The position numbers were made by a program, and so were the translations under genes. Below, one piece after another: positions 18,713 to 27,610 of a stretch of DNA of 64,000 nt. Source of the stretch: Alphaproteobacteria bacterium (lineage in GTDB: Bacteria; Pseudomonadota; Alphaproteobacteria; Rhizobiales; Devosiaceae); NCBI GenBank assembly GCA_018828145.1, contig JAHJWO010000054.1, positions 124,001 through 188,000 of the forward strand, in the 5' to 3' direction. Under the pieces are notes generated by a model. The model was not told the origin of the DNA. It was given only the letters and a program-made list of their open reading frames with translations, and did not search any database. Within the stretch, counting starts at the first letter, position 1; each line of letters begins with the position of its first letter.

Positions 18713-19176
18713 CCGCCAAAGAGACGACCAGCTTTGTCTATGTGACCTATATCCAGTCGACCCCGGACAAGGTGTTTCAAGCCATTACCCGGCCAGAGCT
18801 GGCACGGCGCTACTGGGGCCATGAGAATGTATCGGACTGGCAGCCCGGATCGCGCTGGGAACATATCCGCGCCAATGACGAACGCACCGTCGAGCTGGTC
18901 GGCAAGGTGGTCGAGGTAAGCCCGCCCAAACGCCTTGTCATGACCTGGACCAACGCGTCGCAGGAAGCCGACCCCGACAGCTACAGCCGCGTGACCTTCG
19001 ACATCGAGGAATATGACGACATGGTGCGCCTGACCGTCGCCCATGACGAACTGCTCGCCGGCGGCGGCATGGCCAAGGGCATCAGCAAGGGCTGGCCGAT
19101 AGTCCTGTCCAGTCTCAAATCCTTCCTCGAGACGGGCCGCGCGCTCGACATCTTCGCCAAGCCCAAGGCCGCCTGA
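18709..19176 (+). CDS. SRPBCC (AHSA1-like) domain protein
   Basis: 155-residue protein of the START/Bet v1-like superfamily, activator-of-Hsp90-ATPase homologue 1 type. Typical features are the start SFVYVTYIQSTPDKVFQAIT, TRPELARRYWGHENVSDWQPGS near residue 25, and the C-terminal helix GWPIVLSSLKSFLETGRAL. It overlaps the ArsR gene by four bases. ArsR plus AHSA1 pairs are common in proteobacteria and actinobacteria. The hydrophobic cavity suggests small-molecule binding, but the substrate cannot be told. Confidence 0.87.
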   Translation: MTAKETTSFVYVTYIQSTPDKVFQAITRPELARRYWGHENVSDWQPGSRWEHIRANDERTVELVGKVVEVSPPKRLVMTWTNASQEADPDSYSRVTFDIEEYDDMVRLTVAHDELLAGGGMAKGISKGWPIVLSSLKSFLETGRALDIFAKPKAA

Positions 19177-19281
19177 CCGCCGCCGCTAGCGCCCCCAATC
19201 AACTTTCATCCGGCCGCAGCCAGTGCTCGTTCAGGGCATGGACAGCTGCGCGCCGGCCACAACCCAGCCAAGGAGCAACCC

Positions 19282-19740
19282 ATGACGACGCCAAGCTACA
19301 CAACCACCTTCACCGTGAACCAGAGCCCCGAGGCGGCCTTCGCCGCCATCATCAACCCCCGCGCCTGGTGGAGCGGCGCCTTCGAGGGCGACACGACCGC
19401 GCTCGGCGATGTGTTCACCTATCGCTACCAGGACCTGCACTATTCCAGGCAGGAGGTGACCGAACTCGTACCCGGCCGGCGCGTCGCCTGGCAGGTGCTC
19501 GATGCCGACCTCAGCTTCCTCAAGGACCGGACCGAATGGACCGGCACGACGATCGCCTTCGATATCGTCCATACCGGCAGCCACACCGAAGTCACCTTCA
19601 CGCATGTCGGCCTCAAGCCCGAAGTGGAGTGCTACGACATCTGCACAGACGCCTGGACATCGCTGATCCAGGGCAGCCTCAAGCAGCTGATCGAAACCGG
19701 CACCGGGGCGCTTCCAGAGCTGGCCGAGCCGGCGGCATGA
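19282..19740 (+). CDS. SRPBCC domain protein
   Basis: 152 residues, second SRPBCC member of the cluster but only distantly like the first. It begins YTTTFTVNQSPEAAFAAIINPRAWW and ends with the helix DAWTSLIQGSLKQLIETG. An AAGGAG ribosome-binding site sits six bases before the ATG at 19282. It lies 105 bases after the first SRPBCC gene and its stop is 17 bases before the next start, so the genes probably form one operon under ArsR control (inference). Function unknown. Confidence 0.82.
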   Translation: MTTPSYTTTFTVNQSPEAAFAAIINPRAWWSGAFEGDTTALGDVFTYRYQDLHYSRQEVTELVPGRRVAWQVLDADLSFLKDRTEWTGTTIAFDIVHTGSHTEVTFTHVGLKPEVECYDICTDAWTSLIQGSLKQLIETGTGALPELAEPAA

Positions 19741-19757
19741 CGCAGGGAGATCAACCC

Positions 19758-20171
19758 ATGGCCATGTCCTATGCCGGCGGCTGCGCCTGTGGCGCCATCC
19801 GCTTCGCGACCACCCAGCAGCCGATCTTCCAGAACCACTGCCAATGCCTCGACTGCCAGAAGCGCAGCGGCACCGGCCACGGCTCATACCTGACCTTTCC
19901 GCACCGCAGCGCCATGCGGATCACCGGCATGGCGTCGGAATGGCGCGTCACCGCGGATAGCGGGCACGACAAGCTCCACGCCTTCTGCCCCACCTGCGGC
20001 AGCCCGGTCTACCTGACCTTCACCGCCATGCCGGACATCATCGCCGTCCATGCCACCGCCCTCGACGACCCCAGCCAGTTCAAGCCGCAGGCCCTGACTT
20101 ACAGCATGCGTGGTCATCCCTGGGACGCCATCGATCCGGCAGTGCAGCAGTTCGAGCGCATGGCTGGATAG
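19758..20171 (+). CDS. GFA-family zinc-binding protein
   Basis: 137 residues of the glutathione-dependent formaldehyde-activating (GFA/CENP-V) fold. Zinc-ligand cysteines are visible: GGCACGAIRF at the start, HCQCLDCQKRSG near residue 30, and FCPTCGSPVY near 80. The ATG at 19758 is preferred because GGGAG lies eight bases upstream; an ATG at 19737 overlapping the previous stop is possible. Most GFA members have no proven formaldehyde activity, so the family name should not be taken as function. Confidence 0.87.
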   Translation: MAMSYAGGCACGAIRFATTQQPIFQNHCQCLDCQKRSGTGHGSYLTFPHRSAMRITGMASEWRVTADSGHDKLHAFCPTCGSPVYLTFTAMPDIIAVHATALDDPSQFKPQALTYSMRGHPWDAIDPAVQQFERMAG

Positions 20172-20278
20172 GCATACCGGCACCGCCGAAACGCTATCCT
20201 TCCGGGCTTGCCTGTAGCCCGGCGGGAACGAGCTGGTCCGAACGGCGTTGCTGCATGCACCCAATACCGGAGCACACC

Positions 20279-20536
20279 ATGGGCATTATCTGGACAATCA
20301 TCATCGGTTTCGTCGCTGGCATCATCGCCAAGTTCATCATGCCCGGCAGCAATGAGCCATCGGGCTTCATCATGACCACCATCCTGGGCATCGTCGGCGC
20401 GTTCGTTGCGTCGTTTCTTGGCCAGGCACTGGGCTGGTACGCACCCGGCGAGGGCGCGGGGCTGATCGGGGCCGTGGTGGGTGCCATCATCGTGCTCGTC
20501 GTTTGGGGCATGATTGCCGGCCGCCGCCGGGCCTAA
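20279..20536 (+). CDS. GlsB/YeaQ/YmgE family small membrane protein
   Basis: 85-residue protein with three hydrophobic segments: MGIIWTIIIGFVAGIIAKFIMPG, a middle segment from FIMTTILGIVGAFVASFLGQ, and GLIGAVVGAIIVLVVWGMIAG with a basic end. This is the pattern of transglycosylase-associated/YeaQ proteins, often stress-induced. GGAG seven bases before the ATG decides the start over an ATG 24 bases earlier. It is followed 20 bases later by the YidB-like gene. Confidence 0.87.
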   Translation: MGIIWTIIIGFVAGIIAKFIMPGSNEPSGFIMTTILGIVGAFVASFLGQALGWYAPGEGAGLIGAVVGAIIVLVVWGMIAGRRRA

Positions 20537-20556
20537 ACCAGCACGGGAGATTACAA

Positions 20557-21045
20557 ATGGCGCGAGGAATGCCTTCAATGGTTGCCCTGCTTGGCCTGTT
20601 GGCCGTGGCGGGCTACCAAAACCGCGACAAACTTGGCGAACTGCTCAATGGGGCCGGTGGCCAATCCGCCGATCCCGCAAATCCCGGTCAGTCGTCCGGA
20701 GGCCTTGGCGACTTGCTGAGCGGCCTGGGCGGCGCGCTGGGCGGCGCCTCTGCCGGCAGCGTATTGAGCGGCGGCCTGGGTGATCTTGTCGATCGCTTCC
20801 GCCAAACGGGACACGGCCGACAGGCAGACAGCTGGATCAATGCCGACGAGGACAATGCCCCCGTCGACGCAGCCGATCTTGAGGACACCCTGGGCGAAGA
20901 GACCATTGCTGAACTGACCCAGAAGACCGGCCTCTCTCGGGCCGAACTGCTGGAGCGTCTCTCCAAGACCCTGCCCGACGCCGTCAACAGGATGACGCCC
21001 AACGGCAGGATGCCGACGGAGGATGAGGCGGCGAGGTTCACCTAG
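20557..21045 (+). CDS. YidB-like protein (DUF937)
   Basis: 162 residues. A hydrophobic N-terminal stretch (MPSMVALLGLLAVAGYQ) precedes a Gly/Ser-rich region (GGLGDLLSGLGGALGGAS), and then the conserved YidB core: GLGDLVDRFRQTGHGRQADSW near residue 80 and ETIAELTQKTGLSRAELLERL near 118. The family's molecular role is not established. GGGAG eight bases before the ATG supports the start. It converges on lon, with a shared terminator between them. Confidence 0.85.
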   Translation: MARGMPSMVALLGLLAVAGYQNRDKLGELLNGAGGQSADPANPGQSSGGLGDLLSGLGGALGGASAGSVLSGGLGDLVDRFRQTGHGRQADSWINADEDNAPVDAADLEDTLGEETIAELTQKTGLSRAELLERLSKTLPDAVNRMTPNGRMPTEDEAARFT

Positions 21046-21070
21046 CTGCCAAAAACAGCTCACTCAAAGC

Positions 21071-21100
21071 AAAACGGCGGCCCATGCGGCCGCCGTTTCT
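21071..21100. terminator. Bidirectional terminator between the YidB-like gene and lon
   Basis: An 11-bp stem AAACGGCGGCC/GGCCGCCGTTT with a five-base loop, flanked by A-rich and T-rich ends, so it can act on both converging transcripts. It is 17 bases from the lon stop. Confidence 0.8.
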
Positions 21101-21117
21101 CATTCAATCAGACCGGC

Positions 21118-23553
21118 TTAGTGCGGCAGGCCGGCTGTGGCATCGTCGGAGGCGGCGTCGACCGTGGTGGACACGGCCGGCGTGGCTTCGTCGAAGTTCC
21201 ACTCGATCGGCTCGGGCTTGCGCACCAGCGCCCGCTCGATCACCTGATCCATGCGGCTGACCGGCACGATTTCCATGCCTTCCTTGACGATGTCCGGGAT
21301 CTCGGCGAGATCGCGCACATTTTCTTCAGGGATCAGCACAGTCTTGATGCCGCCGCGCAGCGCGGCAAGCAGCTTCTCCTTGAGCCCGCCGATGGGCAGC
21401 ACCCTGCCCCGCAGCGTGATCTCGCCGGTCATGGCGACATCATTGCGGACCGGAATGCCCGTCATCACCGAGACGATGGCAGTCGCCAGGCCGATACCGG
21501 CCGACGGACCATCCTTGGGCGTCGCGCCTTCGGGCAGGTGGACGTGGATGTCGCGCGTGTCGAACATCGGCGGCTTGATGCCGAAATCGATCGAGCGGGA
21601 GCGGACATAGGCAGTTGCCGCGGTCAGCGATTCCTTCATCACTTCCTTGATGTTGCCGGTAACCGTCATGCGGCCCTTGCCCGGCGTCATCACGCCTTCG
21701 ATGGTCAGCAGCTCGCCGCCCACCGATGTCCAGGCCAGGCCCGTCACCAGGCCAACCTGCGACTCGGCTTCGATCTCGCCGTGCTTGTAGATGTCGGCGC
21801 CCAGATACTGGGTGAGCTTGGCCTCGTCGATGGTGATGGTCTTGACCTTGGTCTTGACGATCTCAGCCACGGCCTTGCGCATCAGCTTGCTGAGTTCGCG
21901 CTTGAGGTTACGCACGCCCGCTTCACGGGTGTAGCGCTGGATCAGGGCGGTCAGCATCTCGTCGGAAAGCTCGAACTCGCCATGGGCAAGGCCGTTTTCC
22001 TTGAGGGTCTCCGGGATCAGGTGCTGCTTGGCGATCGCATGCTTCTCCTGCTCGGTGTAACCCGACAGGCGAATGATCTCCATGCGGTCCATCAGCGGGC
22101 CGGGGATGTTGAGCGTGTTCGACGTGGTGACGAACATCACGTCCGAAAGGTCGTAGTCGACCTCCAGATAGTGATCGGCAAAGGTGTGGTTCTGCTCTGG
22201 ATCGAGCACTTCGAGCAGTGCCGAACTCGGATCGCCACGGAAGTCCTGGCCCATCTTGTCGATCTCGTCGAGCAGGAAGAGCGGGTTGGACTTGCCGACC
22301 TTCTTGAGCGACTGGATCACCTTGCCGGGCATGGACCCGATATAGGTGCGGCGATGGCCACGGATTTCGGCTTCGTCGCGCACGCCACCGAGCGCCATGC
22401 GCACGAATTCGCGTCCGGTCGCCTTGGCGATCGACTTGCCCAGCGAGGTCTTGCCGACGCCCGGAGGGCCGACGAGGCAGAGGATGGGGCCCTTGAGCGT
22501 GCCGGTACGACCCTGCACGGCCAGGTATTCCAGGATCCGTTCCTTGACCTTTTCGAGGCCGTAGTGATCCTCGTCCAGCACCTTTTCGGCCAGGACCAGG
22601 TCACGCTTGACCTTGCTCTTCTTGCCCCAGGGCAGGCCGAGCAACGTATCGAGATAGTTGCGCACCACGGTGGCTTCAGCCGACATCGGGCTCATCGACT
22701 TGAGCTTCTTGAGTTCGGCCTCTGCCTTGAGCTTGGCTTCCTTGGAAAGCTTGGTCTTGGCAATGCGCTCCTCGATCTCTGCGATCTCGTTGGAGCCTTC
22801 CTCGCCGTCGCCCAGTTCCTTCTGGATCGCCTTCATCTGCTCGTTGAGGTAGTACTCGCGCTGCGTCTTTTCCATCTGCCGCTTGACGCGGCTGCGGATG
22901 CGCTTTTCCACCTGCAACACGCCGATCTCGCCTTCCATCAGGCCAAGGATCTTCTGGAAGCGCTCGGCGACCGACAGGGTCGAGAGCAGGTCTTCCTTCT
23001 CGTTGATCTTGATGACCAGGTGGCTGGCAATGGTGTCGGCAAGCTTGGAGTGGTTCTCGATCTGGCCGACCGCGGCCACGACCTCGGCCGAGATCTTCTT
23101 GTTGAGCTTCACATAGTTCTCGAACTCGGTGCTGGCCGAGCGCGACAGGGCTTCGAGCTCGGTCGCGTCTTCCACCGGTTCGGGCAGGATGGAGGCTTCG
23201 GCTTCGAAATAGTCGACGGTCTGCAGGTAGCGATCGATGGTCGCACGGTGCAGGCCCTCGACCAGCACCTTGACGGTGCCGTCGGGCAGCTTGAGCAGTT
23301 GCAGCACGGTGGCGATGGTGCCGGTGGCATAGATCTGGTCCGGTGCCGGATCGTCGTCCTGCGCATTCTTCTGGGTCACGACAAGAATGTGCTTGTCGTC
23401 GCGCATGACCTCTTCGAGCGCCTTGACCGATTTCTCGCGGCCAACGAACAGCGGCACGATCATGCCGGGGAAAACGACGATATCACGCAGGGGGAGAACT
23501 GGGTAAACCCGGTCCCGGCTTGCATCGCCAGTGGCGGGGGTGACGTCCGTCAT
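21118..23553 (-). CDS. lon: ATP-dependent protease Lon
   Basis: Cytosolic AAA+ serine protease that degrades misfolded and regulatory proteins; 811 residues, standard length. The N-terminal substrate-binding domain begins [23 protein letters not shown]. Walker A is [13 protein letters not shown], followed by Walker [10 protein letters not shown]. In the C-terminal protease domain the catalytic serine lies in [10 protein letters not shown] and the lysine in [13 protein letters not shown]. It is monocistronic, with a shared terminator downstream and an RpoH-type promoter upstream, so heat induction is likely. Confidence 0.98.
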   Translation of the reverse strand: MTDVTPATGDASRDRVYPVLPLRDIVVFPGMIVPLFVGREKSVKALEEVMRDDKHILVVTQKNAQDDDPAPDQIYATGTIATVLQLLKLPDGTVKVLVEGLHRATIDRYLQTVDYFEAEASILPEPVEDATELEALSRSASTEFENYVKLNKKISAEVVAAVGQIENHSKLADTIASHLVIKINEKEDLLSTLSVAERFQKILGLMEGEIGVLQVEKRIRSRVKRQMEKTQREYYLNEQMKAIQKELGDGEEGSNEIAEIEERIAKTKLSKEAKLKAEAELKKLKSMSPMSAEATVVRNYLDTLLGLPWGKKSKVKRDLVLAEKVLDEDHYGLEKVKERILEYLAVQGRTGTLKGPILCLVGPPGVGKTSLGKSIAKATGREFVRMALGGVRDEAEIRGHRRTYIGSMPGKVIQSLKKVGKSNPLFLLDEIDKMGQDFRGDPSSALLEVLDPEQNHTFADHYLEVDYDLSDVMFVTTSNTLNIPGPLMDRMEIIRLSGYTEQEKHAIAKQHLIPETLKENGLAHGEFELSDEMLTALIQRYTREAGVRNLKRELSKLMRKAVAEIVKTKVKTITIDEAKLTQYLGADIYKHGEIEAESQVGLVTGLAWTSVGGELLTIEGVMTPGKGRMTVTGNIKEVMKESLTAATAYVRSRSIDFGIKPPMFDTRDIHVHLPEGATPKDGPSAGIGLATAIVSVMTGIPVRNDVAMTGEITLRGRVLPIGGLKEKLLAALRGGIKTVLIPEENVRDLAEIPDIVKEGMEIVPVSRMDQVIERALVRKPEPIEWNFDEATPAVSTTVDAASDDATAGLPH

Positions 23554-23647
23554 CTCGTATCCTTTCCGGGGCGCGCGGGGGAAGGGAGATGGTAGCGCGC
23601 CCGTTGTAGACAGCTACAGCATGAGATGCTGGGCTGATTCCGGTTAA

Positions 23648-23676
23648 TAAATAGGTCCGCCTACCGGGTACACAAG
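23648..23676 (-). promoter_or_regulatory. RpoH (sigma-32)-type promoter of lon
   Basis: On the minus strand CTTG (23673-23676), 17 bases, then CCTATTTAT match the alphaproteobacterial heat-shock consensus CTTG-N17/18-CYTATnTnnG except for its last base. It lies about 95 bp before the lon start. Confidence 0.75.
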
Positions 23677-23779
23677 TCAACCTTCGTGGAATTGTCACGG
23701 TTAACCCAACTACGCACAGGAGATATGCGTAGCAGCACGGAAACAGGGCTGTGCCTTGGCTGCACGATGGATATGCCCC

Positions 23780-24220
23780 CTACTCCACGCTTCGGCGTGC
23801 CTTGAGCAATATGCTCGTATCGGTGGAGGCAATCCCGTCGATCTGCCGGATCTGCCGCAGCAGGTCGTCGAAGGCCTCGACATTCGGCGCTTCGAGCTCG
23901 GCCACCATGTCCCAGCGCCCATTGGTATTGTGCAGCTGGCGCACCTGGGGCATGCCAAGCAGCCGCTTCATCACCGCCGCTTCATGCTTGCCGTCGACCT
24001 CCACCATGGTGATGGCGCGAATTCCCTGGCTGGGCGCGGCAGCCATGACCACCGTAAAGCCCGCTATGGCCCCGCCCGCCACCAGCCGGTCGATGCGCGC
24101 CTTGGCAGTGGCGCGCGAGACCTTGAGGTCCAGTGCCAGCTTGTTGACCGGGGTGCGCGCATTGGTGCGCAGCAGCGCGATCAGCCGGTAATCGAGATCA
24201 TCGAGGATCATTATGCGCAT
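23780..24220 (-). CDS. Lrp/AsnC-family transcriptional regulator
   Basis: About 146 residues. An N-terminal helix-turn-helix (LDDLDYRLIALLRTNARTPVNKLA... with LKVSRATAKARIDRL as recognition helix) is followed by the RAM ligand-binding domain (GIRAITMVEVDGKHEAAVMKRL and the WDMVAELEAP segment). The ATG at 24220 or the one at 24211 could be the start; neither has a strong ribosome-binding site. It is divergent from arginase and ornithine cyclodeaminase. Lrp-type activators commonly control such amino-acid catabolic genes, so an arginine- or ornithine-responsive regulator is likely (inference). Confidence 0.9.
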   Translation of the reverse strand: MRIMILDDLDYRLIALLRTNARTPVNKLALDLKVSRATAKARIDRLVAGGAIAGFTVVMAAAPSQGIRAITMVEVDGKHEAAVMKRLLGMPQVRQLHNTNGRWDMVAELEAPNVEAFDDLLRQIRQIDGIASTDTSILLKARRSVE

Positions 24221-24256
24221 CCACGCTTGGCAAACTGAACGATTGACTGCGCATAT

Positions 24257-24275
24257 ATAGCACAAATCTGGCTAT
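24257..24275. promoter_or_regulatory. Dyad in the Lrp-arginase divergent promoter region
   Basis: ATAGC-N9-GCTAT is an inverted repeat inside the 135-bp gap between the Lrp gene and arginase, in AT-rich sequence unlike its surroundings. It is a candidate Lrp-family binding site. Function inferred from position only. Confidence 0.45.
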
Positions 24276-24355
24276 TCGCACAGCGCGCCGCTGGGCACAC
24301 TGGGCGGACTTCAAAATGATCCGGGCCCGATCCGGTGACGCGCAGGATTTGTTCA

Positions 24356-25330
24356 ATGAGCTATGCCGCCGCCCCCGCCATCGATCTCTTCGGCATTCCC
24401 AGCGATGCCGGTGCCTCCTGCCGCGGCTCCGGCATGGGCCCGGACGCCATGCGCGTCGCGGGACTGATCGAGACGCTGGCCACGCTGGGCTATACGGTCA
24501 GCGACCATGGCGACCTGGTCTGGGACTATCGCGCCGCCGGCGGCACGCCCTGGCGCCTCTCCGGCGAGCGGCAGGCCGAAGTGCTGGCCATTGCCCGCCA
24601 GAGCAGCGCGCAGGCCCTGGCAAGCCTCGGCGCGGGCCGCCTGCCCGCCTTTGTCGGCGGCGACCACTCGCTCTCCATGGGCACCATTTCAGGCGTGGCG
24701 CGCCATTGCGCGGCGATCGGCAAGCCGCTCTTCGTGCTCTGGGTCGACGCCCATGGCGATTTCAACACCCCGGCCACCTCCGAGACCGGCAATATCCACG
24801 GCATGCCGCTGGCCCTGCTCTGTGGCGAACCCGATTTCGGGCCGGAATACCAGGGCGACTGGCGTGGCCAGGTCGATCCGCGCAACGTCACCGTCTTCGG
24901 CGCCCGCTCGATCGACCGGCCGGAACGGCAATTGCTGGAGCGGCGCGGCGTCGATGTCATCGACATGCGCCGCATCGACGAAATGGGCGTCGTGGCGCTG
25001 ATGCGCGATGTGCTGGCGCGGGTGGAAGCCGCGGGCGGCCACCTGCATGTGAGCCTCGACGTCGACGCCATCGACCCCGCCATCGCGCCGGGCGCCGGCA
25101 CGCCCGTAGCCGGTGGCCTGACCTTTCGCGAGGCGCACCTGGTCATGGAGATGATCCATGACAGCGGCACCATGGGCTCGCTCGATATCGTCGAGCTCAA
25201 TCCCTACCTCGACCACGCCGGCATGAGTGCCCGGCTGCTGGTCGACCTGGCGGCAAGCCTGTTCGGCCGCCAGATCATGCCGCGCCAGAGCGCGCGCATC
25301 GACATCACCGAAGCGGCAACCAGCATCTAG
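24356..25330 (+). CDS. rocF: Arginase
   Basis: Hydrolyses arginine to ornithine and urea, with a two-manganese centre. 324 residues. The metal ligands are in the ureohydrolase motifs GGDHSLSMG near residue 101, DAHGDFN near 128, and [14 protein letters not shown] near 233. The ATG at 24356 is chosen because AGGA precedes it; a GTG at 24335 would add seven residues. It is followed 12 bases later by ornithine cyclodeaminase, so both make a route from arginine to proline. The symbol reflects arginase in a catabolic cluster; agmatinase is less likely given the cyclodeaminase partner. Confidence 0.92.
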   Translation: MSYAAAPAIDLFGIPSDAGASCRGSGMGPDAMRVAGLIETLATLGYTVSDHGDLVWDYRAAGGTPWRLSGERQAEVLAIARQSSAQALASLGAGRLPAFVGGDHSLSMGTISGVARHCAAIGKPLFVLWVDAHGDFNTPATSETGNIHGMPLALLCGEPDFGPEYQGDWRGQVDPRNVTVFGARSIDRPERQLLERRGVDVIDMRRIDEMGVVALMRDVLARVEAAGGHLHVSLDVDAIDPAIAPGAGTPVAGGLTFREAHLVMEMIHDSGTMGSLDIVELNPYLDHAGMSARLLVDLAASLFGRQIMPRQSARIDITEAATSI

Positions 25331-25342
25331 GAGCGCCAGAAA

Positions 25343-26383
25343 ATGACGCAGTTCATCGGGGTCGAAGACATGAGGAGGCTAGTCCGGTCCACCGGTACAA
25401 AGGCTTTCCTCACCCAGCTGGCCGGCTATATCCGGTCCGATTTTTCGCGCTGGAGCGAGTTCGAGAAATCCTCCCGCGTTGCCAGCCATTCCCGGGATGG
25501 CGTGATCGAGCTGATGCCCACCTCCGACGGGCAGCTCTACACCTTCAAATATGTCAACGGCCACCCGTCCAACCCCCGGACCGGTAAGCTGACCGTTACC
25601 GCTTTCGGCGTATTGGCCGATGTCGCCACCGGCTACCCTCTGCTGATCAGCGAGATGACCCTGCTAACCGCCCTGCGCACCGCTGCCACCTCGGCCTTCG
25701 CCGCCTCGGTCCTGGCGCGGCCCGAGAGCCGGGTGATGGCGCTGATCGGCGCCGGGGCCCAGTCCGAATTCCAGGCCCTCGCCTTCCAGGCGCTGCTCGG
25801 CATCGAGGAAATCCGGGTCTATGACCCCGATCCGCGCGCCGTCGACAAGTTCATGGCCAATGCCAGGGGCTTCGGCATGACGCTGGTCCGCGCAGCCTCG
25901 GTCGAGGCGGCCGTGTCCGGAGCCGATATCGTCACCGTCTGCACCGCGGTCAAAGGCCGGGTGGCCGTCATTGATGCCGCCATGCTCAGCCCCGGCACCC
26001 ATATCAATGCCATTGGCGGCGACTGCCCCGGCAAGACCGAGCTGGCCGCCGACATTCTGAGCGTGGGCAAGTATTTCACCGAGTTCACGCCCCAGACCCG
26101 CGTCGAGGGCGAGATCCAGCAGGCCCCTGCCGACTATCCCGTGGCCGAGCTCTGGGAAGTGCTTGCCGGCGTGAAGGATGGCCGGACCAGTGGCGCGGAC
26201 ATCACCGTCTTCGATTCGGTCGGCTTTGCCGTGGAAGACTTCTCGGCGCTGCGGCTGGTCCACGACCTCACCGCGGAGCGGCGGCATCTGATGGACCTCA
26301 TCCCCGAGCTGGCCGACCCGAAGAACCTCTATGGCGAACTGGTCGGCACCGTCGCCGCCCGGAAAGTGCAGGAGCCGGCGTAG
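25343..26383 (+). CDS. Ornithine cyclodeaminase
   Basis: NAD-dependent enzyme that converts ornithine to proline with loss of ammonia; 346 residues of the OCD/mu-crystallin family. The Rossmann motif is VMALIGAGAQSEFQALAF near residue 132. The catalytic-site region THINAIGGDCPGKTEL contains the conserved aspartate typical of true ornithine cyclodeaminases. Other stretches are ISEMTLLTALRTAATSAFAA and FDSVGFAVEDFSALRLV. It lies 12 bases downstream of arginase, supporting this substrate. Confidence 0.92.
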   Translation: MTQFIGVEDMRRLVRSTGTKAFLTQLAGYIRSDFSRWSEFEKSSRVASHSRDGVIELMPTSDGQLYTFKYVNGHPSNPRTGKLTVTAFGVLADVATGYPLLISEMTLLTALRTAATSAFAASVLARPESRVMALIGAGAQSEFQALAFQALLGIEEIRVYDPDPRAVDKFMANARGFGMTLVRAASVEAAVSGADIVTVCTAVKGRVAVIDAAMLSPGTHINAIGGDCPGKTELAADILSVGKYFTEFTPQTRVEGEIQQAPADYPVAELWEVLAGVKDGRTSGADITVFDSVGFAVEDFSALRLVHDLTAERRHLMDLIPELADPKNLYGELVGTVAARKVQEPA

Positions 26384-26388
26384 ACGGC

Positions 26389-27525
26389 TCAACTCTCGCC
26401 CAGAGGGACAAGTGAAGCCCCCACATATTGCGCCCGCGGCCGGATGATCTGGCCGCTGGCCATCTGCTCCAGCGCATGCGCCAGCCAGCCCACGGTCCGG
26501 GCCAGGGCAAACAGCACCAGCGGCGCATCCCTGGGCAAGTCATGCGCCACAACGAGCGCCGCCAGCGCGAAGTCCACATTGACGGCGTCGCCCGTGACGC
26601 GCTCGGCCGCCTCCCGGAACGCGATGAAGGCCTCCGGCGGATTGAACTGGTCCAGCAAAGCTGCGGCCCGCACATCACCATCGGGATAGAGCTGATGCCC
26701 CATGCCCGGCACGTGCCGTCCCTCGCCCAGCCAGTCGAGCAAGGCCGATTCCGGGTCGGGATCATGCCCGATATCCTCGACCAGCACGGCCACCTCGCGT
26801 GAGGCCAGGCCATGGCGCGGCCCGTTGAGCGTCGCCAGCCCCGCCAGCGCCCCCGCCCACACCGATGCCCCGGTCGAGACTGCCACCCGCACGGCAAAGG
26901 TCGAGGCCGTCAGCTCATGATCGGCGAGCAGCACCAAGGCGCGCCGGATGATATCGGCAGCATCCGGCCGCGCCCAATGCCGCGCGAGCCGCTGATGCAG
27001 GGATTCCCCCTGCTGCGCATCACCACCCAGCGCCTGCGCCATTTCCGCCAGCACCTGCCCGGCTTCCAGGGCCGGCGCCCCCGCGACCGGCATTGATACC
27101 GCTGCCCGGCTGGCCAGCGCGACAAAGGCCGCCGGCATTCCCCCGCCAGCCTCGGCCGATGACGCCTCAACGCTGCTGAGCGGCGCCCGCCACAGCAACG
27201 CGGCGACCTCCTCCAGCGTCGCCCTCTCCGAAAGCGCGCAGGCATCCTGCCCGCGATAGAGCAGTCGTCCGTCCAAGACCGTCGAAATCCCGGTGCGCAA
27301 CACCGGCTCGCCCCACTGCATGGCCTGCGCGGCTACGGCATCCTGCCGCCTTCGGCCGGCGGCGCGCCGCGCCAGGCGCCGCACATCGTCACCCCGATAG
27401 AGGCTCTTGCGGCTGTCGGAGGGGTCCGGCCTGGCCTTGATCCGGCCGCGGCTGACATTGGCATACAGCGTCTGCTTCTGCGTACCGAGCAGGTCGAGGG
27501 CTTCCGCGGCGGTCAGCCAGTCCAT
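26389..27525 (-). CDS. Citrate-synthase-family protein with N-terminal DNA-binding-like segment
   Basis: 378 residues. The first 55 or so residues resemble a MerR-like helix-turn-helix ([32 protein letters not shown], then DDVRRLARR). The remainder is a citrate synthase fold, with [22 protein letters not shown] and [10 protein letters not shown] at the places of the two catalytic histidines and the aspartate. All three catalytic residues seem kept, but the motif surroundings deviate. It is divergent from a second citrate-synthase-like gene. It could be an enzyme, a regulator or the partner subunit; this cannot be settled here. ATG at 27525 has no clear ribosome-binding site. Confidence 0.82.
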   Translation of the reverse strand: MDWLTAAEALDLLGTQKQTLYANVSRGRIKARPDPSDSRKSLYRGDDVRRLARRAAGRRRQDAVAAQAMQWGEPVLRTGISTVLDGRLLYRGQDACALSERATLEEVAALLWRAPLSSVEASSAEAGGGMPAAFVALASRAAVSMPVAGAPALEAGQVLAEMAQALGGDAQQGESLHQRLARHWARPDAADIIRRALVLLADHELTASTFAVRVAVSTGASVWAGALAGLATLNGPRHGLASREVAVLVEDIGHDPDPESALLDWLGEGRHVPGMGHQLYPDGDVRAAALLDQFNPPEAFIAFREAAERVTGDAVNVDFALAALVVAHDLPRDAPLVLFALARTVGWLAHALEQMASGQIIRPRAQYVGASLVPLGES

Positions 27526-27535
27526 GGCAGATACA

Positions 27536-27565
27536 TTGATCCAATTGGTCAAGATTGACGTCAAT
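27536..27565. promoter_or_regulatory. Palindromes between the divergent citrate-synthase-like genes
   Basis: The 85-bp gap between the two start codons contains the perfect 12-bp palindrome ATTGACGTCAAT (27554-27565) and, next to it, TTGAT-CCAATTGG-TCAA (27536-27552), whose core is also a palindrome. They share the TTGA/TCAA half-site. A regulator binding here could control both genes. Confidence 0.55.
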
Positions 27566-27610
27566 GTTAGCACGCCTAGTCTTGCCGGCAACAAGCCAAA
27601 GGAGTGTGTG

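Noticed and set aside
21121..23595. 824-codon plus-strand open frame opposite lon
   Set aside because: Entirely antisense to lon; low-complexity shadow product without recognisable fold.
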